A DNA stretch of 64,000 nucleotides from UBA868 sp016776875 (lineage in GTDB: Bacteria; Pseudomonadota; Gammaproteobacteria; Arenicellales; UBA868), in the NCBI GenBank assembly GCA_051201585.1, contig CP179198.1, positions 2,108,001 through 2,172,000 on the forward strand, written 5' to 3'. The number at the start of each line of letters is the position of its first letter. Within the stretch, counting starts at the first letter, position 1. Made by a program: the position numbers and the translations under genes. Below, piece by piece: positions 1 to 8,956 of the stretch. A model generated the notes under the pieces. That model made no database searches, had not been told where the DNA came from, and saw nothing but the letters and a program-made list of their open reading frames with translations.

Positions 1-515
1 GCAATCCGGGTGTTGAAAGCGCCCTCTATACCCGTCATCTCATCGAATATTCGATCACTGATTTGATGGGCCACCTGTCGCAGCTGGTCCTTGGAGACCG
101 TAAACCTGAGTCCAATCTTTATTTTTTCGCGATAAACATCCAATAACTGAAAGTTCACGTCAAACTCATCTTCGCCGGACCTTGTGATGGCCCCAACCAC
201 TATTGTCTCGGCTTTGATAAGCCGCCAGTCCTTATAACGAACCTCTGATTCCTGACTGGGTCGACTCAGAAAATCAGACGGCGGTTTCAAATCAAAACGG
301 CCGGACCGATAAAGATCGGCTGCCACAATTGCGCCAATATCCTCAGGCAAACTACCCTCTCCGCTCCACTTGAACGGAACAACGGCGATCGGAATCCCAG
401 AGCCCGCACCACCCGTAATCTCAATGGTCAGCTTAGCGAGGCCGGCAGAGGGCGCTGATAAGGCGAGGAGTAACACCGTAGCCCTTAAAACTTTATCAAT
501 CCTGTCAAATTTCAT
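1..515 (-). CDS. tolB: TolB, N-terminal part (runs off left edge)
   Basis: Periplasmic component of the Tol-Pal envelope system, which keeps the outer membrane attached during division. About 171 residues are visible: a hydrophobic signal peptide ending near SAPSAGLA, then the TolB N-terminal domain (ITGGAGSGIPIAVVPF, later DIGAIVAADLYRSGRF, and DFLSRP). The C-terminal beta-propeller lies outside the window. The ATG at 513-515 is chosen because the signal peptide starts right there (MKFDR). It follows tolA by 87 bases in the usual tolQRAB order, with pal expected beyond the edge. Family assignment is firm; completeness cannot be judged. Confidence 0.9.
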   Translation of the reverse strand, partial: MKFDRIDKVLRATVLLLALSAPSAGLAKLTIEITGGAGSGIPIAVVPFKWSGEGSLPEDIGAIVAADLYRSGRFDLKPPSDFLSRPSQESEVRYKDWRLIKAETIVVGAITRSGEDEFDVNFQLLDVYREKIKIGLRFTVSKDQLRQVAHQISDRIFDEMTGIEGAFNTRI

Positions 516-602
516 CTCAAATCTCGTTTCTAAACATAGCCTAATTATTGCTTTTGTTTTAACACACGGCTCTTTTTTTCCCTCAGTTTAGCTCGTTCAG
601 TT

Positions 603-1499
603 TTAGGGAGAGAATTTAAAATCAAATTCTTTCAAATATTCATAAAACCGAGGCTCTCCCGGAATTGGTAGCGGAGACGCTTTATAAATCGCATTTTCTG
701 CAGACTCATCAAATCTTGCATTCCCGCTGCCTCGGACCATGGTCACAGAGGTGACATTTCCCTCTCGATCCACGCGAATTGTAAACAAAACACTGAAGCC
801 TTCGAAGTCGCCGGCTGGCGGATTCCAGTTGATTCGGACTTCTTCTTGAATGGCCCAAGCAACCGCCCCGAATGCCGAAACGGCTTCCTGCTCGTCTCGC
901 TCGCGTTGCGCCTGCTCTGCTTCTTGCTTCTTGCGCTCCGCTTCCTTTTTCTTTTTTTCAGCCTCTAATTTCTTCTTTTTCTCGGCCTCTAGTTTTTTCT
1001 TTTTCTCGGCTTCGGCTTTTTTCTTTTTTTCAGCCTCTAGTTTTTTCTTTTTCTCGGCCTCTAGTTTTTTCTTTTTCTCGGCCTCTAGTTTTTTCTTTTT
1101 TTCAGCTTCGGCTTTTTTCTTTTTCTCGGCTTCGGCTTTCTTCTTTTTTTCAGCTTCGGCTTTTTTCTTTTTCTCGGCTTCGGCTTTCTTCTTTTTTTCA
1201 GCTTCGGCTTTTTTCTTTTTCTCGGCCTCTAGTTTTTTCTTCTTCTCGGCTTCCGCTTTCTTCTTTTTTTCAGCTTCGGCTTTTTTCTTTTTTTCGGCTT
1301 CGGCTTTCTTCTTTTTTTCTCGCTGAATAGCCGCTAGATCAATCGCTTTCGCCTGAACCGGTTTCCCTTCAACTGGCATGATAGTCCGAGGCTGGATCCA
1401 TAGGCTCACGCCAAGCATTGCACCAAAGGCAACGTGAATAATGATCGCATAAACAAAGGCCCGCAAAGGATTAGCGCCTTTTCGGGAGTGTCCCTGCAC
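603..1499 (-). CDS. tolA: TolA, envelope-spanning Tol-Pal protein with long Lys/Glu/Ala repeat
   Basis: Links the inner-membrane TolQR motor to TolB/Pal. One membrane segment lies near residues 15-35. Residues 62-200 are an extremely charged helix rod of 15 consecutive octads (four Lys then A/L-E-A-E). The C-terminal globular TolA/TonB-like domain follows (about 210-298), with AIQEEVRINWNPP and a VRGSGNARFDESAENAI segment typical of the family. It begins 6 bases after tolR and must be co-transcribed with it. The rod is shorter than in enteric TolA but far more regular. Its antisense strand shows long Phe/Ser-rich open frames, which are artefacts of the repeat. Confidence 0.93.
   Translation of the reverse strand: MQGHSRKGANPLRAFVYAIIIHVAFGAMLGVSLWIQPRTIMPVEGKPVQAKAIDLAAIQREKKKKAEAEKKKKAEAEKKKKAEAEKKKKLEAEKKKKAEAEKKKKAEAEKKKKAEAEKKKKAEAEKKKKAEAEKKKKLEAEKKKKLEAEKKKKLEAEKKKKAEAEKKKKLEAEKKKKLEAEKKKKEAERKKQEAEQAQRERDEQEAVSAFGAVAWAIQEEVRINWNPPAGDFEGFSVLFTIRVDREGNVTSVTMVRGSGNARFDESAENAIYKASPLPIPGEPRFYEYLKEFDFKFSP
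954..1313 (-). repeat. 15 x 24-bp tandem repeat inside tolA
   Basis: Fifteen in-frame 24-base units encode residues 63-182 of TolA, each unit giving Lys4 followed by A-E-A-E or L-E-A-E. Units differ mainly at the A/L codon (gcc/gct versus ctag-type) and at third positions. The array is therefore imperfect at DNA level but exact in length, and copy number can change without breaking the frame. Confidence 0.9.
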
Positions 1500-1505
1500 G
1501 CTTAA

Positions 1506-1922
1506 TCAGTCGTCTAGGGAGTCAGTGACAAGACCCACGCCCGGGACTCCCGCCTGCTGAAGTAGAACCATCGCCTGCACCACCGCATCATACCTAACGC
1601 TTTTATCAGCGCGCACGAGAAATTCTGTTTCTGGACTGTTCCGCCGGACAATATCTGCTTTTATTCGAATCTCCTGAATCGACTGAATCGGTTCAGGATT
1701 ATCATTAATAAAATATTGCTCGTTGCTGTCTACGTGAACCACAAAAGGTTCTGCGCTTTTCTCTGAAACCGCTTTAGCACTTGCCTGGGGAAGTTCAACG
1801 CTCACCCCCTCCATCAGAAGCGGCGCGGTCACCATAAAAATAACGAGGAGAACCAGCATCACATCAATGTAAGGCACAACATTGATTTCACTCATCTGTC
1901 TTTTATTTCGACGGGGGCGCAT
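1506..1922 (-). CDS. tolR: TolR, Tol-Pal motor stator partner
   Basis: ExbD/TolR family inner-membrane protein that works with TolQ in proton-driven energisation of TolA. The sequence has the family's N-terminal INVVPYIDVMLVLLVIFMVTAP segment: one membrane helix with the proton-conducting Asp in YIDVML. A periplasmic domain follows, with VRADKSVRYDAVVQAM. The length of 138 residues is normal for the family. It sits 8 bases from tolQ and 6 from tolA. Confidence 0.95.
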   Translation of the reverse strand: MRPRRNKRQMSEINVVPYIDVMLVLLVIFMVTAPLLMEGVSVELPQASAKAVSEKSAEPFVVHVDSNEQYFINDNPEPIQSIQEIRIKADIVRRNSPETEFLVRADKSVRYDAVVQAMVLLQQAGVPGVGLVTDSLDD

Positions 1923-1930
1923 TGGATAAC

Positions 1931-2647
1931 CTAGCTACGCTTGCGACTACCGACAGCCTGTCGGTTTACGATGCTCGCGAATTCTTCAACAAAAACATCG
2001 TAACGTGCGATTAATGACTCGGCATCCGCCGAGAACCGGTTGTAACCAATGACAGCCGGAATGGCTGCAAAAAGCCCCATCGCGGTCGCAATCAACGCCT
2101 CGGAGATTCCTGGCGCAACGGTTGCAATCGACACACTCTGCAATGCGCCGAGGGAGCGAAACGAATTCATAATCCCCCACACCGTACCAAACAGGCCGAC
2201 GTACGGACTTGTCGACCCTACGGTCGCAAGAAACGGAAGTCGCGACTCGATGGACTCAATCTCCCGGCTGAGAGCCACCCGCATGGCGCGCTGAACACCC
2301 TCTACGAGATCAGTTCTTTCGATCGACGCATTACCCGCAAGACGGCTGTACTCCCGATAACCTGCGACAAAAATTCCGGTCATCCCGACGGGTTCAACGC
2401 CAGTTTCTGCGCAGCGTCGGTATAACCCATTTAACTCGCCGCCTGACCAAAAATCAGCCTCAAAATCATCCGCCTCTTTGCGTAATTTTTTGAGCGTAGC
2501 TGATTTCGTAAAAATAACCGTCCACGAAATCAAAGACGCAATCACCAGTATCAGCATCACAAGCTGTACCAGTAAACTGGCGTGCATAATGAGATCGAGT
2601 ATCGATAGAGACTCGTTGTTTATCGCAATTTGAAGCGAATCATTCAT
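1931..2647 (-). CDS. tolQ: TolQ, Tol-Pal proton channel subunit
   Basis: MotA/TolQ/ExbB family inner-membrane protein, 238 residues, with three predicted membrane segments: about 22-44 (LLVQLVMLILVIASLISW), 140-162 (FLATVGSTSPYVGLFGTVWG) and 180-205 (APGISEALIATAMGLFAAIPAVIGY). The last two blocks are the family signature. It forms the channel with TolR. It lies 13 bases downstream of ybgC, the classical first gene of tol-pal operons. Confidence 0.95.
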   Translation of the reverse strand: MNDSLQIAINNESLSILDLIMHASLLVQLVMLILVIASLISWTVIFTKSATLKKLRKEADDFEADFWSGGELNGLYRRCAETGVEPVGMTGIFVAGYREYSRLAGNASIERTDLVEGVQRAMRVALSREIESIESRLPFLATVGSTSPYVGLFGTVWGIMNSFRSLGALQSVSIATVAPGISEALIATAMGLFAAIPAVIGYNRFSADAESLIARYDVFVEEFASIVNRQAVGSRKRS

Positions 2648-2660
2648 AGAATCAATTCTC

Positions 2661-3053
2661 TCAGCTAAAAATATCCGGCAGGGCGCAAGGGCGCATTGTA
2701 TTTAGATCGATATGGGCAAGACGAATCTCTCCTTTGCATAATATCTCGTCACTTCTCTGAACTTTCTGCATAAGCGATACACTCGCCTTACCTTTTAACT
2801 TTAACTCTACCGATACTGCCAATGCGTCACTCAATCGGGCAGGACGCATAAACGCCAAATTAGCCGATCGAACAACAAATCCGCTTCTGTTTTGATCTGC
2901 TAGCGTTTGTAAATCGATTCCAATACTGCGCAGCCACTCCGTGCGGGCGCGCTCCATAAATTTAAGGTAATTCGCATAATAGACAATACCACCCGCATCG
3001 GTATCTTCATAATAAACGCGAACAGGCCATTCGAAATACGCAAGGAGACTCAT
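2661..3053 (-). CDS. ybgC: YbgC, hotdog acyl-CoA thioesterase of the tol-pal operon
   Basis: Hotdog-fold 4-hydroxybenzoyl-CoA thioesterase family, 130 residues. The signature WPVRVYYEDTDAGGIVYYANYLKFMERARTEW lies at about residues 9-40 and contains the catalytic Asp of the DTDAGG motif. In the family it hydrolyses short-chain or acyl-ACP-linked thioesters at the membrane. Its place immediately before tolQ is the conserved proteobacterial arrangement. A 150-base gap separates it from ruvB upstream; a short open frame there is not convincing. Confidence 0.92.
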   Translation of the reverse strand: MSLLAYFEWPVRVYYEDTDAGGIVYYANYLKFMERARTEWLRSIGIDLQTLADQNRSGFVVRSANLAFMRPARLSDALAVSVELKLKGKASVSLMQKVQRSDEILCKGEIRLAHIDLNTMRPCALPDIFS

Positions 3054-3203
3054 TTATCTCTTTTATGCATAGAGGTGAGCTGTCTTGCATCAACCGACTT
3101 CATCATGATCTGCACGACGGTTGTTGAGGCTACGATACTGCAATGACGTTTATTTTCAGTGTCAGACAAATGATCAATTCCTGACCTTTTCATGGTATTT
3201 CGA

Positions 3204-4260
3204 TTAATCACTATCTTCTGAAAAAAGATTGGGTTGCGCTGCACTTTTCGCAGGTGCTTTCAACCCGAAATGCTGGTAAGCCGCTGGCATTGCAGTCCGG
3301 CCACGAGGTGTTCGCATCAGAAACCCGGACTGAATCAAAAAAGGTTCCACCATATCTTCCAAGGTACCACGTTCTTCTCCAATCGCTGCGGCAAGACTCT
3401 CTACACCGACAGGTCCACCGTCGAACTTTTCCATAATCGCGAGCAGCAGCCGGCGATCCAATGAATCGAGACCGAAACTATCAACCTCAAGCAAATCAAG
3501 CGCCTCGTTCGCAATTGATCCGGTCACCATACCATTGGATCGAACCTGCGCGAAGTCTCTCACTCGACGAAGCAATCGATTCGCAATGCGAGGCGTACCC
3601 CGACTCCGCCGGGCAATTGCCTCAATGCCTGAAGGTTGATTCTCAAGATTTAAAATTCGGGCTGAACGCTCGACAATGCGAGCTAATTCTTCGCTTTGAT
3701 AAAACTCCAGTCGCTGAACGATTCCAAAGCGATCCCGAAGGGGTGAGGTCAGCAACCCTGCCCGCGTCGTCGCGCCAACAAGGGTAAAAGGAGGTAAATT
3801 AAGTTTTATTGATCGTGCCGCGGGTCCATCTCCAATCATGATATCGAGCTCATAATCTTCAAGTGCAGGGTACAGGATCTCCTCTATTGCAGGGCTCAAA
3901 CGATGGATCTCATCCACAAATAAGACGTCATTTGGCTCTAGATTAGTCAGGATAGCGGCAAGATCTCCAGCCTTCTCAAGAACAGGGCCTGATGTCTGCC
4001 GTAGATTAGCTCCCATCTCATTCGCCAGAATATGGGCGAGGGTCGTTTTTCCTAAACCCGGTGGGCCAAACACCAGCACATGATCAAGCGCTTCTGATCT
4101 CCCTTTGGCGGCCTCAATAAAAATACTTAACTGTTCACGAACTTTTGCTTGGCCGATGAAGTCAGGACAAGCTGATGGGTCGCAGGCTTCGATCGATCGC
4201 CTTCTCTTGGCCAGAGTCAAGATCATCGGAACCGTCAATAAGTCGATCCTGGTCACTCAT
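3204..4260 (-). CDS. ruvB: RuvB, Holliday-junction branch-migration helicase (one-base frameshift near N-terminus)
   Basis: Hexameric AAA+ motor that drives RuvA-bound Holliday junctions. Walker A (FGPPGLGKTTLAHI), Walker B (DVLFVDEIHRLSP), sensor 1 (VGATTRAGLLTSPLRDRFG) and the C-terminal winged helix with TPRGR are all present. The real start is the ATG at 4258-4260, overlapping the ruvA stop as ATGA. It reads MSDQDRLIDGS and on to RPISLS, then hits a stop unless one base is removed near 4164-4169, after which it continues DFIGQAK. With that correction the protein is 351 residues. The in-frame alternative N-terminus without correction does not resemble RuvB. Confidence 0.93.
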
Positions 4261-4850
4261 TTCGTCGCCTTTGCTAATTGTCGTAGTGCTTCTCTGATAA
4301 GCTCTTCAACCGAATGATGGTCATCAGTATCTACCGCCCGTACCGCCTTTGCCGCTTCACTTTCTTTATAGCCTAGCGTTACCAGCGCACTTGTCGCATC
4401 CCTCGTTGGGCTTTTGGTTTCTCCGATAAGGTCATCAGCCTCCGTGACCGGTTTTAATCGGTCGCGCAATTCAATTAAAAGTCGCTCCGCGGTCTTGCGA
4501 CCAATACCGGGCACCCGGGTTAACTGAGCGACATCCCCAACACTGACGCATGCTGTCAACTCATCTACCGTTAATCCCGATAACAAGGCGAGTCCCACTC
4601 TGGGACCGATACCGCTAACCCTCAGGAGCACGCGAAAGAGGTCTCGCTGGGGCTTGTCTGAAAAGCCAAACAGAAGATGAGCATCGTCTCGGATCACAAG
4701 ATGCGTAAACAGCGAAACAGATTCACCGAGACTGGGTAACGCATAAAATGCAGTCATGGGCGCTTCAAGCTCGTAAGCCACGCCGCCCACGTCCACCATA
4801 ATCTGGGGGGGCTGCTTGAGTATTAACTTTCCGCTAATTTGACCGATCAT
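4257..4850 (-). CDS. ruvA: RuvA, Holliday-junction recognition subunit
   Basis: Tetrameric DNA-binding partner of RuvB. The sequence shows the N-terminal OB domain (MIGQISGKLI, then DVGGVAYELEAP), helix-hairpin-helix motifs (VSGIGPRVGLALLSG and VPGIGRKTAERLLIELRDRL) and the C-terminal three-helix domain that contacts RuvB (about 145-197). Length of 197 is normal. Its start overlaps the ruvC stop by 4 bases and its stop overlaps the corrected ruvB start, so ruvCAB is one translationally coupled operon. Confidence 0.96.
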   Translation of the reverse strand: MIGQISGKLILKQPPQIMVDVGGVAYELEAPMTAFYALPSLGESVSLFTHLVIRDDAHLLFGFSDKPQRDLFRVLLRVSGIGPRVGLALLSGLTVDELTACVSVGDVAQLTRVPGIGRKTAERLLIELRDRLKPVTEADDLIGETKSPTRDATSALVTLGYKESEAAKAVRAVDTDDHHSVEELIREALRQLAKATK

Positions 4851-5392
4851 CGTCCGCCTACCCCGCGTCGAGTCTGCAGTTTAGATTCGATATCCGTCCC
4901 GGCAATCACGTGACCCTGTGAACTGTGAATGTGGCAGATCGCGCAAGCCAGTGCATCCGCTGCATCCTGAGGCGGTTTTCGATCCATACCCAAAAGCACT
5001 CTGATCATATGTTGAACCTGCTCTTTTGTGGCCCTGCCGGTTCCGGTAACGGCACGCTTAATTTCCAAGGCGCTGTACTCGCTCAAATCGAGCTCGCTTT
5101 GAGCGAGCGCCAATAGCGCGCTGCCGCGAGCCTGTCCTAACACAAGCGCAGACTGTGGATTTTTTGCCATAAACACTTTCTCAACAGCGCCTGCTTCAGG
5201 TTGATAGGCTTTAATCACCTCTCGAATGCGCTGGTGAATCATTACCAGACGTGAGGGCAGTGATCCTGTGCCCACACGCACACACTCCGAGTGAAGATGC
5301 TTTAATGAAGCCCCTTCAGCTTCAACCACACCAATTCCCGTCACCCGCGACCCCGGGTCAATGCCAATCGCTCTTAGTTTTTTGACCGGCAT
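4847..5392 (-). CDS. ruvC: RuvC, Holliday-junction resolvase
   Basis: RNase H-fold endonuclease that cuts Holliday junctions symmetrically. Acidic catalytic residues are visible in the standard places: Asp in GIDPGSRVTGIG near the N-terminus, Glu in GAVEKVFMAKNPQSALVLGQARG, and Asp in PPQDAADALACAICH near residues 140-150. The length of 181 residues is normal. It lies 15 bases downstream of yebC and heads ruvCAB. Confidence 0.96.
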   Translation of the reverse strand: MPVKKLRAIGIDPGSRVTGIGVVEAEGASLKHLHSECVRVGTGSLPSRLVMIHQRIREVIKAYQPEAGAVEKVFMAKNPQSALVLGQARGSALLALAQSELDLSEYSALEIKRAVTGTGRATKEQVQHMIRVLLGMDRKPPQDAADALACAICHIHSSQGHVIAGTDIESKLQTRRGVGGR

Positions 5393-5407
5393 CCTGATCT
5401 CGAATTC

Positions 5408-6151
5408 CTAACCGGCTTCTGCCGAACCCTCTTGGAAGCTCGCGTTTGTCGCGACTTCTTGCACATCATCTAATTCCTCTAATGCATCGATCAGATTCAT
5501 TACTTTTTCAGCATCCACCTCTGATACCGGCGCTTCATTTGACGGACGCTGAACGAGTTCTGCAACCTCAGCCTGTAAGCCCGCATCGTTTAATGCCGCA
5601 CTCACCGCTGCAAAAGCTTCTGGCGCCGTCAGCACTTCGATCGTGCCATCATCAGCTGTTTCAACATCATCCGCGCCCGCACCGACAGCCGCTTCCATCA
5701 CGCTTTCTTCGTTCACCGCCGAATCAAAAACAAATAGTCCGACTTTATTAAAAAGATATGCAACCGAACCGTCAGTGCCCAGATTACCGCCATGCTTACT
5801 GAAGATATGCCGTACCTCCGAAACCGTCCGATTTCGATTATCCGTCATACAGTCAACCAGCACCGCGACGCCGCCCGGCGCATAGCCTTCATAGCGAATT
5901 TCCTCGTAAGAAACGCCTTCAAGCTCGCCGGTCCCTCGCTTTACCGCCCGATCAATCGTATCGCGAGTCATATTGGCCCCGAGCGCCTTATCAATTGCGG
6001 TGCGTAGTCTCGGGTTTGAGGCAATATCGCCACCGCCGGCCCTTGCAGAAACCGTGATCTCCCGAATGAGTTTCGTAAACAGCTTGCCTCTTTTAGAGTC
6101 CTGGGCTGCCTTACGAAACTTGATATTGGCCCATTTGCTATGTCCCGCCAT
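5408..6151 (-). CDS. yebC: YebC/TACO1 family protein
   Basis: Starts with the family hallmark MAGHSKWANIKFRK and keeps the three-domain length (247 residues), with GGVAVLVDCMTDNRNRTVSEVRHIFSKHGGNLG in the middle. Members are described both as DNA-binding regulators near ruvC and as translation factors that relieve ribosome stalling, as mitochondrial TACO1 does. The sequence alone does not separate these roles. It precedes ruvC in the typical gammaproteobacterial order. Confidence 0.94.
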   Translation of the reverse strand: MAGHSKWANIKFRKAAQDSKRGKLFTKLIREITVSARAGGGDIASNPRLRTAIDKALGANMTRDTIDRAVKRGTGELEGVSYEEIRYEGYAPGGVAVLVDCMTDNRNRTVSEVRHIFSKHGGNLGTDGSVAYLFNKVGLFVFDSAVNEESVMEAAVGAGADDVETADDGTIEVLTAPEAFAAVSAALNDAGLQAEVAELVQRPSNEAPVSEVDAEKVMNLIDALEELDDVQEVATNASFQEGSAEAG

Positions 6152-6207
6152 GTCGTCCTCTTTCGCGATACTCCGATAGGTTGATTGATATTCGCCGAAA
6201 AATTAGC

Positions 6208-6672
6208 CTAGGCCAATTCTGCGGCAAGCTGTTTGAGGGCAAGCCGATTAGTCCATGACCAAATAGATTGCGCCGCTGACTCTATTTTCACCCATCTGCT
6301 CTGAAGATGCTCAGATGGATTAATTTGCACGCTACAGCGATCTGAGAGTTCAACAGAAAACACATGTTCTTCGTTTTCGACAACACCCGGCCCGTAACGA
6401 TACCGATATTCAGGAAGAATCTGAAAGCGTCGGCTGATGCCCCATTTCCGCCAACCCATTTCCGTCGCGATCCCTGTTTCTTCAAAAAGTTCGCGACGTG
6501 CCGCCTCTTCAGGCGATTCTTCGCCCCAATTTAGGCTGCCGGTGACGGACTGCCAAAACGAATTACCGACCCGTTGCAGAATTAAGGTTTCCCCGTCCGC
6601 CGTATATACAACCACTAAGACCGACTCTGGACGCTTGTAGTCCGGAGCTGGAAACGATGTCTGACCAATCAC
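6208..6672 (-). CDS. nudB: NudB, dihydroneopterin triphosphate pyrophosphatase (Nudix)
   Basis: The Nudix box is complete (GEESPEEAARRELFEETGI, around residues 50-68), with the metal-binding REXXEE core. The opening YKRPESVLVVVYT and the ILQR...FWQSVTGSLNWGE stretch match the NudB branch, which removes pyrophosphate from dihydroneopterin triphosphate in folate synthesis. The start overlaps the aspS stop by 4 bases, the common aspS-nudB-yebC-ruvC order. Other small Nudix hydrolases are possible, but the context favours NudB. Confidence 0.88.
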   Translation of the reverse strand: MIGQTSFPAPDYKRPESVLVVVYTADGETLILQRVGNSFWQSVTGSLNWGEESPEEAARRELFEETGIATEMGWRKWGISRRFQILPEYRYRYGPGVVENEEHVFSVELSDRCSVQINPSEHLQSRWVKIESAAQSIWSWTNRLALKQLAAELA

Positions 6673-8474
6673 TCGTTGGGTTTTTGATCCTGATTTTTAG
6701 GTTTATTCATTCGCAGCCCGAGCTCGCGTAGCTGACCCAGGTCAACATTGCCTGGTGCTTCGGTAAGCAAACAGGACGCTTTTTGTGTCTTTGGAAATGC
6801 AATAACATCTCTAATGGAATCCTCTCCCGCAACCATTGATATGATCCGATCAATGCCGAATGCAATTCCGCCATGCGGTGGTGCACCATATTGCAACGCG
6901 TCCAACAAAAAGCCAAACCGAGACTGCGCTTCAGCCTCGTCAAAACCAAGCGCGGTAAATACTTTTTGCTGCACCTCGCTCTGATGGATGCGAATGGATC
7001 CACCCCCAATCTCAGTCCCGTTAAGCACCATATCGTATGCCCGAGATCTCACCCTACCAGGATCAGCTGCCATGGATGACAAATCATCTGGATGCGGCGC
7101 CGTAAATGGGTGATGCAAAGAGACCCATCGACCGGCCTCCTCGTCTTCCTCTAACAGTGGGAACTCAACTACCCATAGGGGTCGCCATCCCGACTCGACG
7201 AGTTCGAGATCATGGCCCAAGCGCACTCGCAGTGCACCCAGTGCATCATTCACAACCTTCTCTCGATCAGCGCCAAAAAATAAGATATCGCCGTCTTCTG
7301 CGCCGCATCGATCGAGTACGGCTCGAACCACCGCTTCCGGTAGAAATTTCAAAATTGGTGACTGAAGGCCTTCCGTCACATTGGATGCCTGATTGACTTT
7401 GATATACGCCAGGCCACCTGCCCCATACTGCCTAACCAAATCAGTGTAACCGTCGATCTGATGCCGGCTTAAGACCGATCCCCCCGGCACCCTCAGCACA
7501 GCAACTCGGCTCCCGGGCGTCGTCGCTGGTCCGGCGAATACCTTAAATTCAACGGCGTCCATGAGATCTGCAATATCGACCAGCTCAAGCGGTATCCGCA
7601 GATCGGGCCGATCGGTCCCAAAACGTCTCATCGCTTCTGGATAGCTTAACCTCGGCAAAGTTTCAGGAAGATCGATAGACAACACCTCAGCGAACACCAG
7701 TCGAATCATTTTCTCCATGAGACCGATAATGTCGTCCTCATCAATGAACGACATCTCGATATCGAGTTGGGTAAATTCCGGCTGTCGATCAGCCCTCAGA
7801 TCTTCGTCCCTGAAGCATCGGGCGACTTGATAATACCGCTCGAAGCCGGAGACCATTAACAGTTGTTTGAATAATTGGGGCGACTGAGGCAGGGCAAAAA
7901 ATTGTCCGGGTTGCACTCGGCTCGGCACCAAATAATCCCGCGCACCCTCAGGTGTTGATCGCGTCAACACGGGTGTTTCGATCTCAACAAAATCCCTCTC
8001 ATCCAGATAGTGTCGCAATGCTCGAATGACTCGATGACGCAAGCGCAAGTTCTGTTGCATACGTTCACTGCGCAGATCGAGATATCGATATCGAAGTCGA
8101 ACGGCTTCAGTGGTATCCGTATCGTCAATTTGAAACGGCAGTGGTTCTGCGCTGTTCAAAATCTCGAGCTCTAGACCTAACACCTCAATCTCACCCGTCG
8201 GCAATTCTTCGTTGCGGGTGCCTTCTGGCCGCAGACGGACTCGACCTTTTACTTGAATGACGTACTCGTTTCGGACCGATTCAGCAACCGCAAACTGCTC
8301 CTGTCGATCCGGATCAAAAACCACCTGCACTAAACCGCTGCGATCTCGAAGGTCAATAAAAATAACGCCCCCGTGATCTCGCCGACGCTGCACCCAGCCA
8401 CACAGTCGAACTTCCCGGTCGACTGTTGTTGCATTCAAATCACCACAAAGACAGTTTCGCTGTTCACTCTTCAC
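6669..8474 (-). CDS. aspS: Aspartyl-tRNA synthetase
   Basis: Class II synthetase, 601 residues (family about 590). Order: N-terminal OB anticodon-binding domain (VRLCGWVQRRRDHGGVIFIDLRDRSG), catalytic motif 2 region (FRDEDLRADRQPEFTQLDIEMSF), bacterial GAD insertion around residues 290-420, and motif 3 (GGIAFGIDRIISMVAGEDSIRDVIAFPKT). It is intact, unlike several neighbours. It lies 42 bases downstream of the fmdB-like gene. Whether it is discriminating or non-discriminating cannot be told here. Confidence 0.97.
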   Translation of the reverse strand: MKSEQRNCLCGDLNATTVDREVRLCGWVQRRRDHGGVIFIDLRDRSGLVQVVFDPDRQEQFAVAESVRNEYVIQVKGRVRLRPEGTRNEELPTGEIEVLGLELEILNSAEPLPFQIDDTDTTEAVRLRYRYLDLRSERMQQNLRLRHRVIRALRHYLDERDFVEIETPVLTRSTPEGARDYLVPSRVQPGQFFALPQSPQLFKQLLMVSGFERYYQVARCFRDEDLRADRQPEFTQLDIEMSFIDEDDIIGLMEKMIRLVFAEVLSIDLPETLPRLSYPEAMRRFGTDRPDLRIPLELVDIADLMDAVEFKVFAGPATTPGSRVAVLRVPGGSVLSRHQIDGYTDLVRQYGAGGLAYIKVNQASNVTEGLQSPILKFLPEAVVRAVLDRCGAEDGDILFFGADREKVVNDALGALRVRLGHDLELVESGWRPLWVVEFPLLEEDEEAGRWVSLHHPFTAPHPDDLSSMAADPGRVRSRAYDMVLNGTEIGGGSIRIHQSEVQQKVFTALGFDEAEAQSRFGFLLDALQYGAPPHGGIAFGIDRIISMVAGEDSIRDVIAFPKTQKASCLLTEAPGNVDLGQLRELGLRMNKPKNQDQKPNE

Positions 8475-8516
8475 GCTAAGATCTCTTTAAGTTGTTTCTA
8501 AAAATACCGGCCCAAT

Positions 8517-8873
8517 CTAGGCCGACTTTGAAGCTGAAGACGATGGCTTACTACTGCCTTTTTTATCCGAAGATGATTTCGAAGATTCCTTGCTACTTTT
8601 AGTGCTCGCCCCTTCAGAATCACTGCTCGCCTTGCTCGAGGCACCTGAGTCTGAGGTGGCGCCTTTAGCGCTCGGTGATTTATCTTTCTTGGAATCTTTA
8701 AAGTCTGTTTCGTACCAGCCCGTTCCTTTCAGACGAAAAGCTGCGGCGGATACCTGTTTCTTGAGTGCAGCTTCACTACATTCGGGACAGAAAACCAATG
8801 GCTCATCCGAGAGTTTTTGTAATGCTTCAAGATGATGGCCACATTGACTGCAGAGATACTCGTAAATCGGCAT
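8517..8873 (-). CDS. FmdB-type zinc-ribbon protein
   Basis: Small regulatory zinc-ribbon family (FmdB/CxxC_CxxC_SSSS). MPIYEYLCSQCGHHLEALQK is followed by VFCPECSE, giving two CxxC pairs that would bind one zinc. Residues 65-118 are a low-complexity Ser/Lys tail typical of members found next to aspS. The role is unknown; the conserved position before aspS is the main reason to regard it as native. It is expected to be cytoplasmic. Confidence 0.88.
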   Translation of the reverse strand: MPIYEYLCSQCGHHLEALQKLSDEPLVFCPECSEAALKKQVSAAAFRLKGTGWYETDFKDSKKDKSPSAKGATSDSGASSKASSDSEGASTKSSKESSKSSSDKKGSSKPSSSASKSA

Positions 8874-8956
8874 CGATATTTTCCGTGGTTACTCAATTTC
8901 AAAAATGCGCACAATCGTACAGCGGGGGCATATTATACCTTGAGCCTAGGGCAGAC

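Noticed and set aside
954..1313. Regular repeats that could be taken for a CRISPR array
   Set aside because: Units are contiguous 24-bp coding repeats in tolA, with no spacers and no cas genes.
850..1330. Long Phe/Ser-rich open frames on the plus strand opposite tolA
   Set aside because: They are the antisense of the Lys/Glu repeat and have no ribosome site or family character.
3050..3244. 64-residue minus-strand frame overlapping the ybgC start as ATGA
   Set aside because: It overlaps the ruvB 3' end, has no recognisable motif and no good ribosome site; treated as chance.
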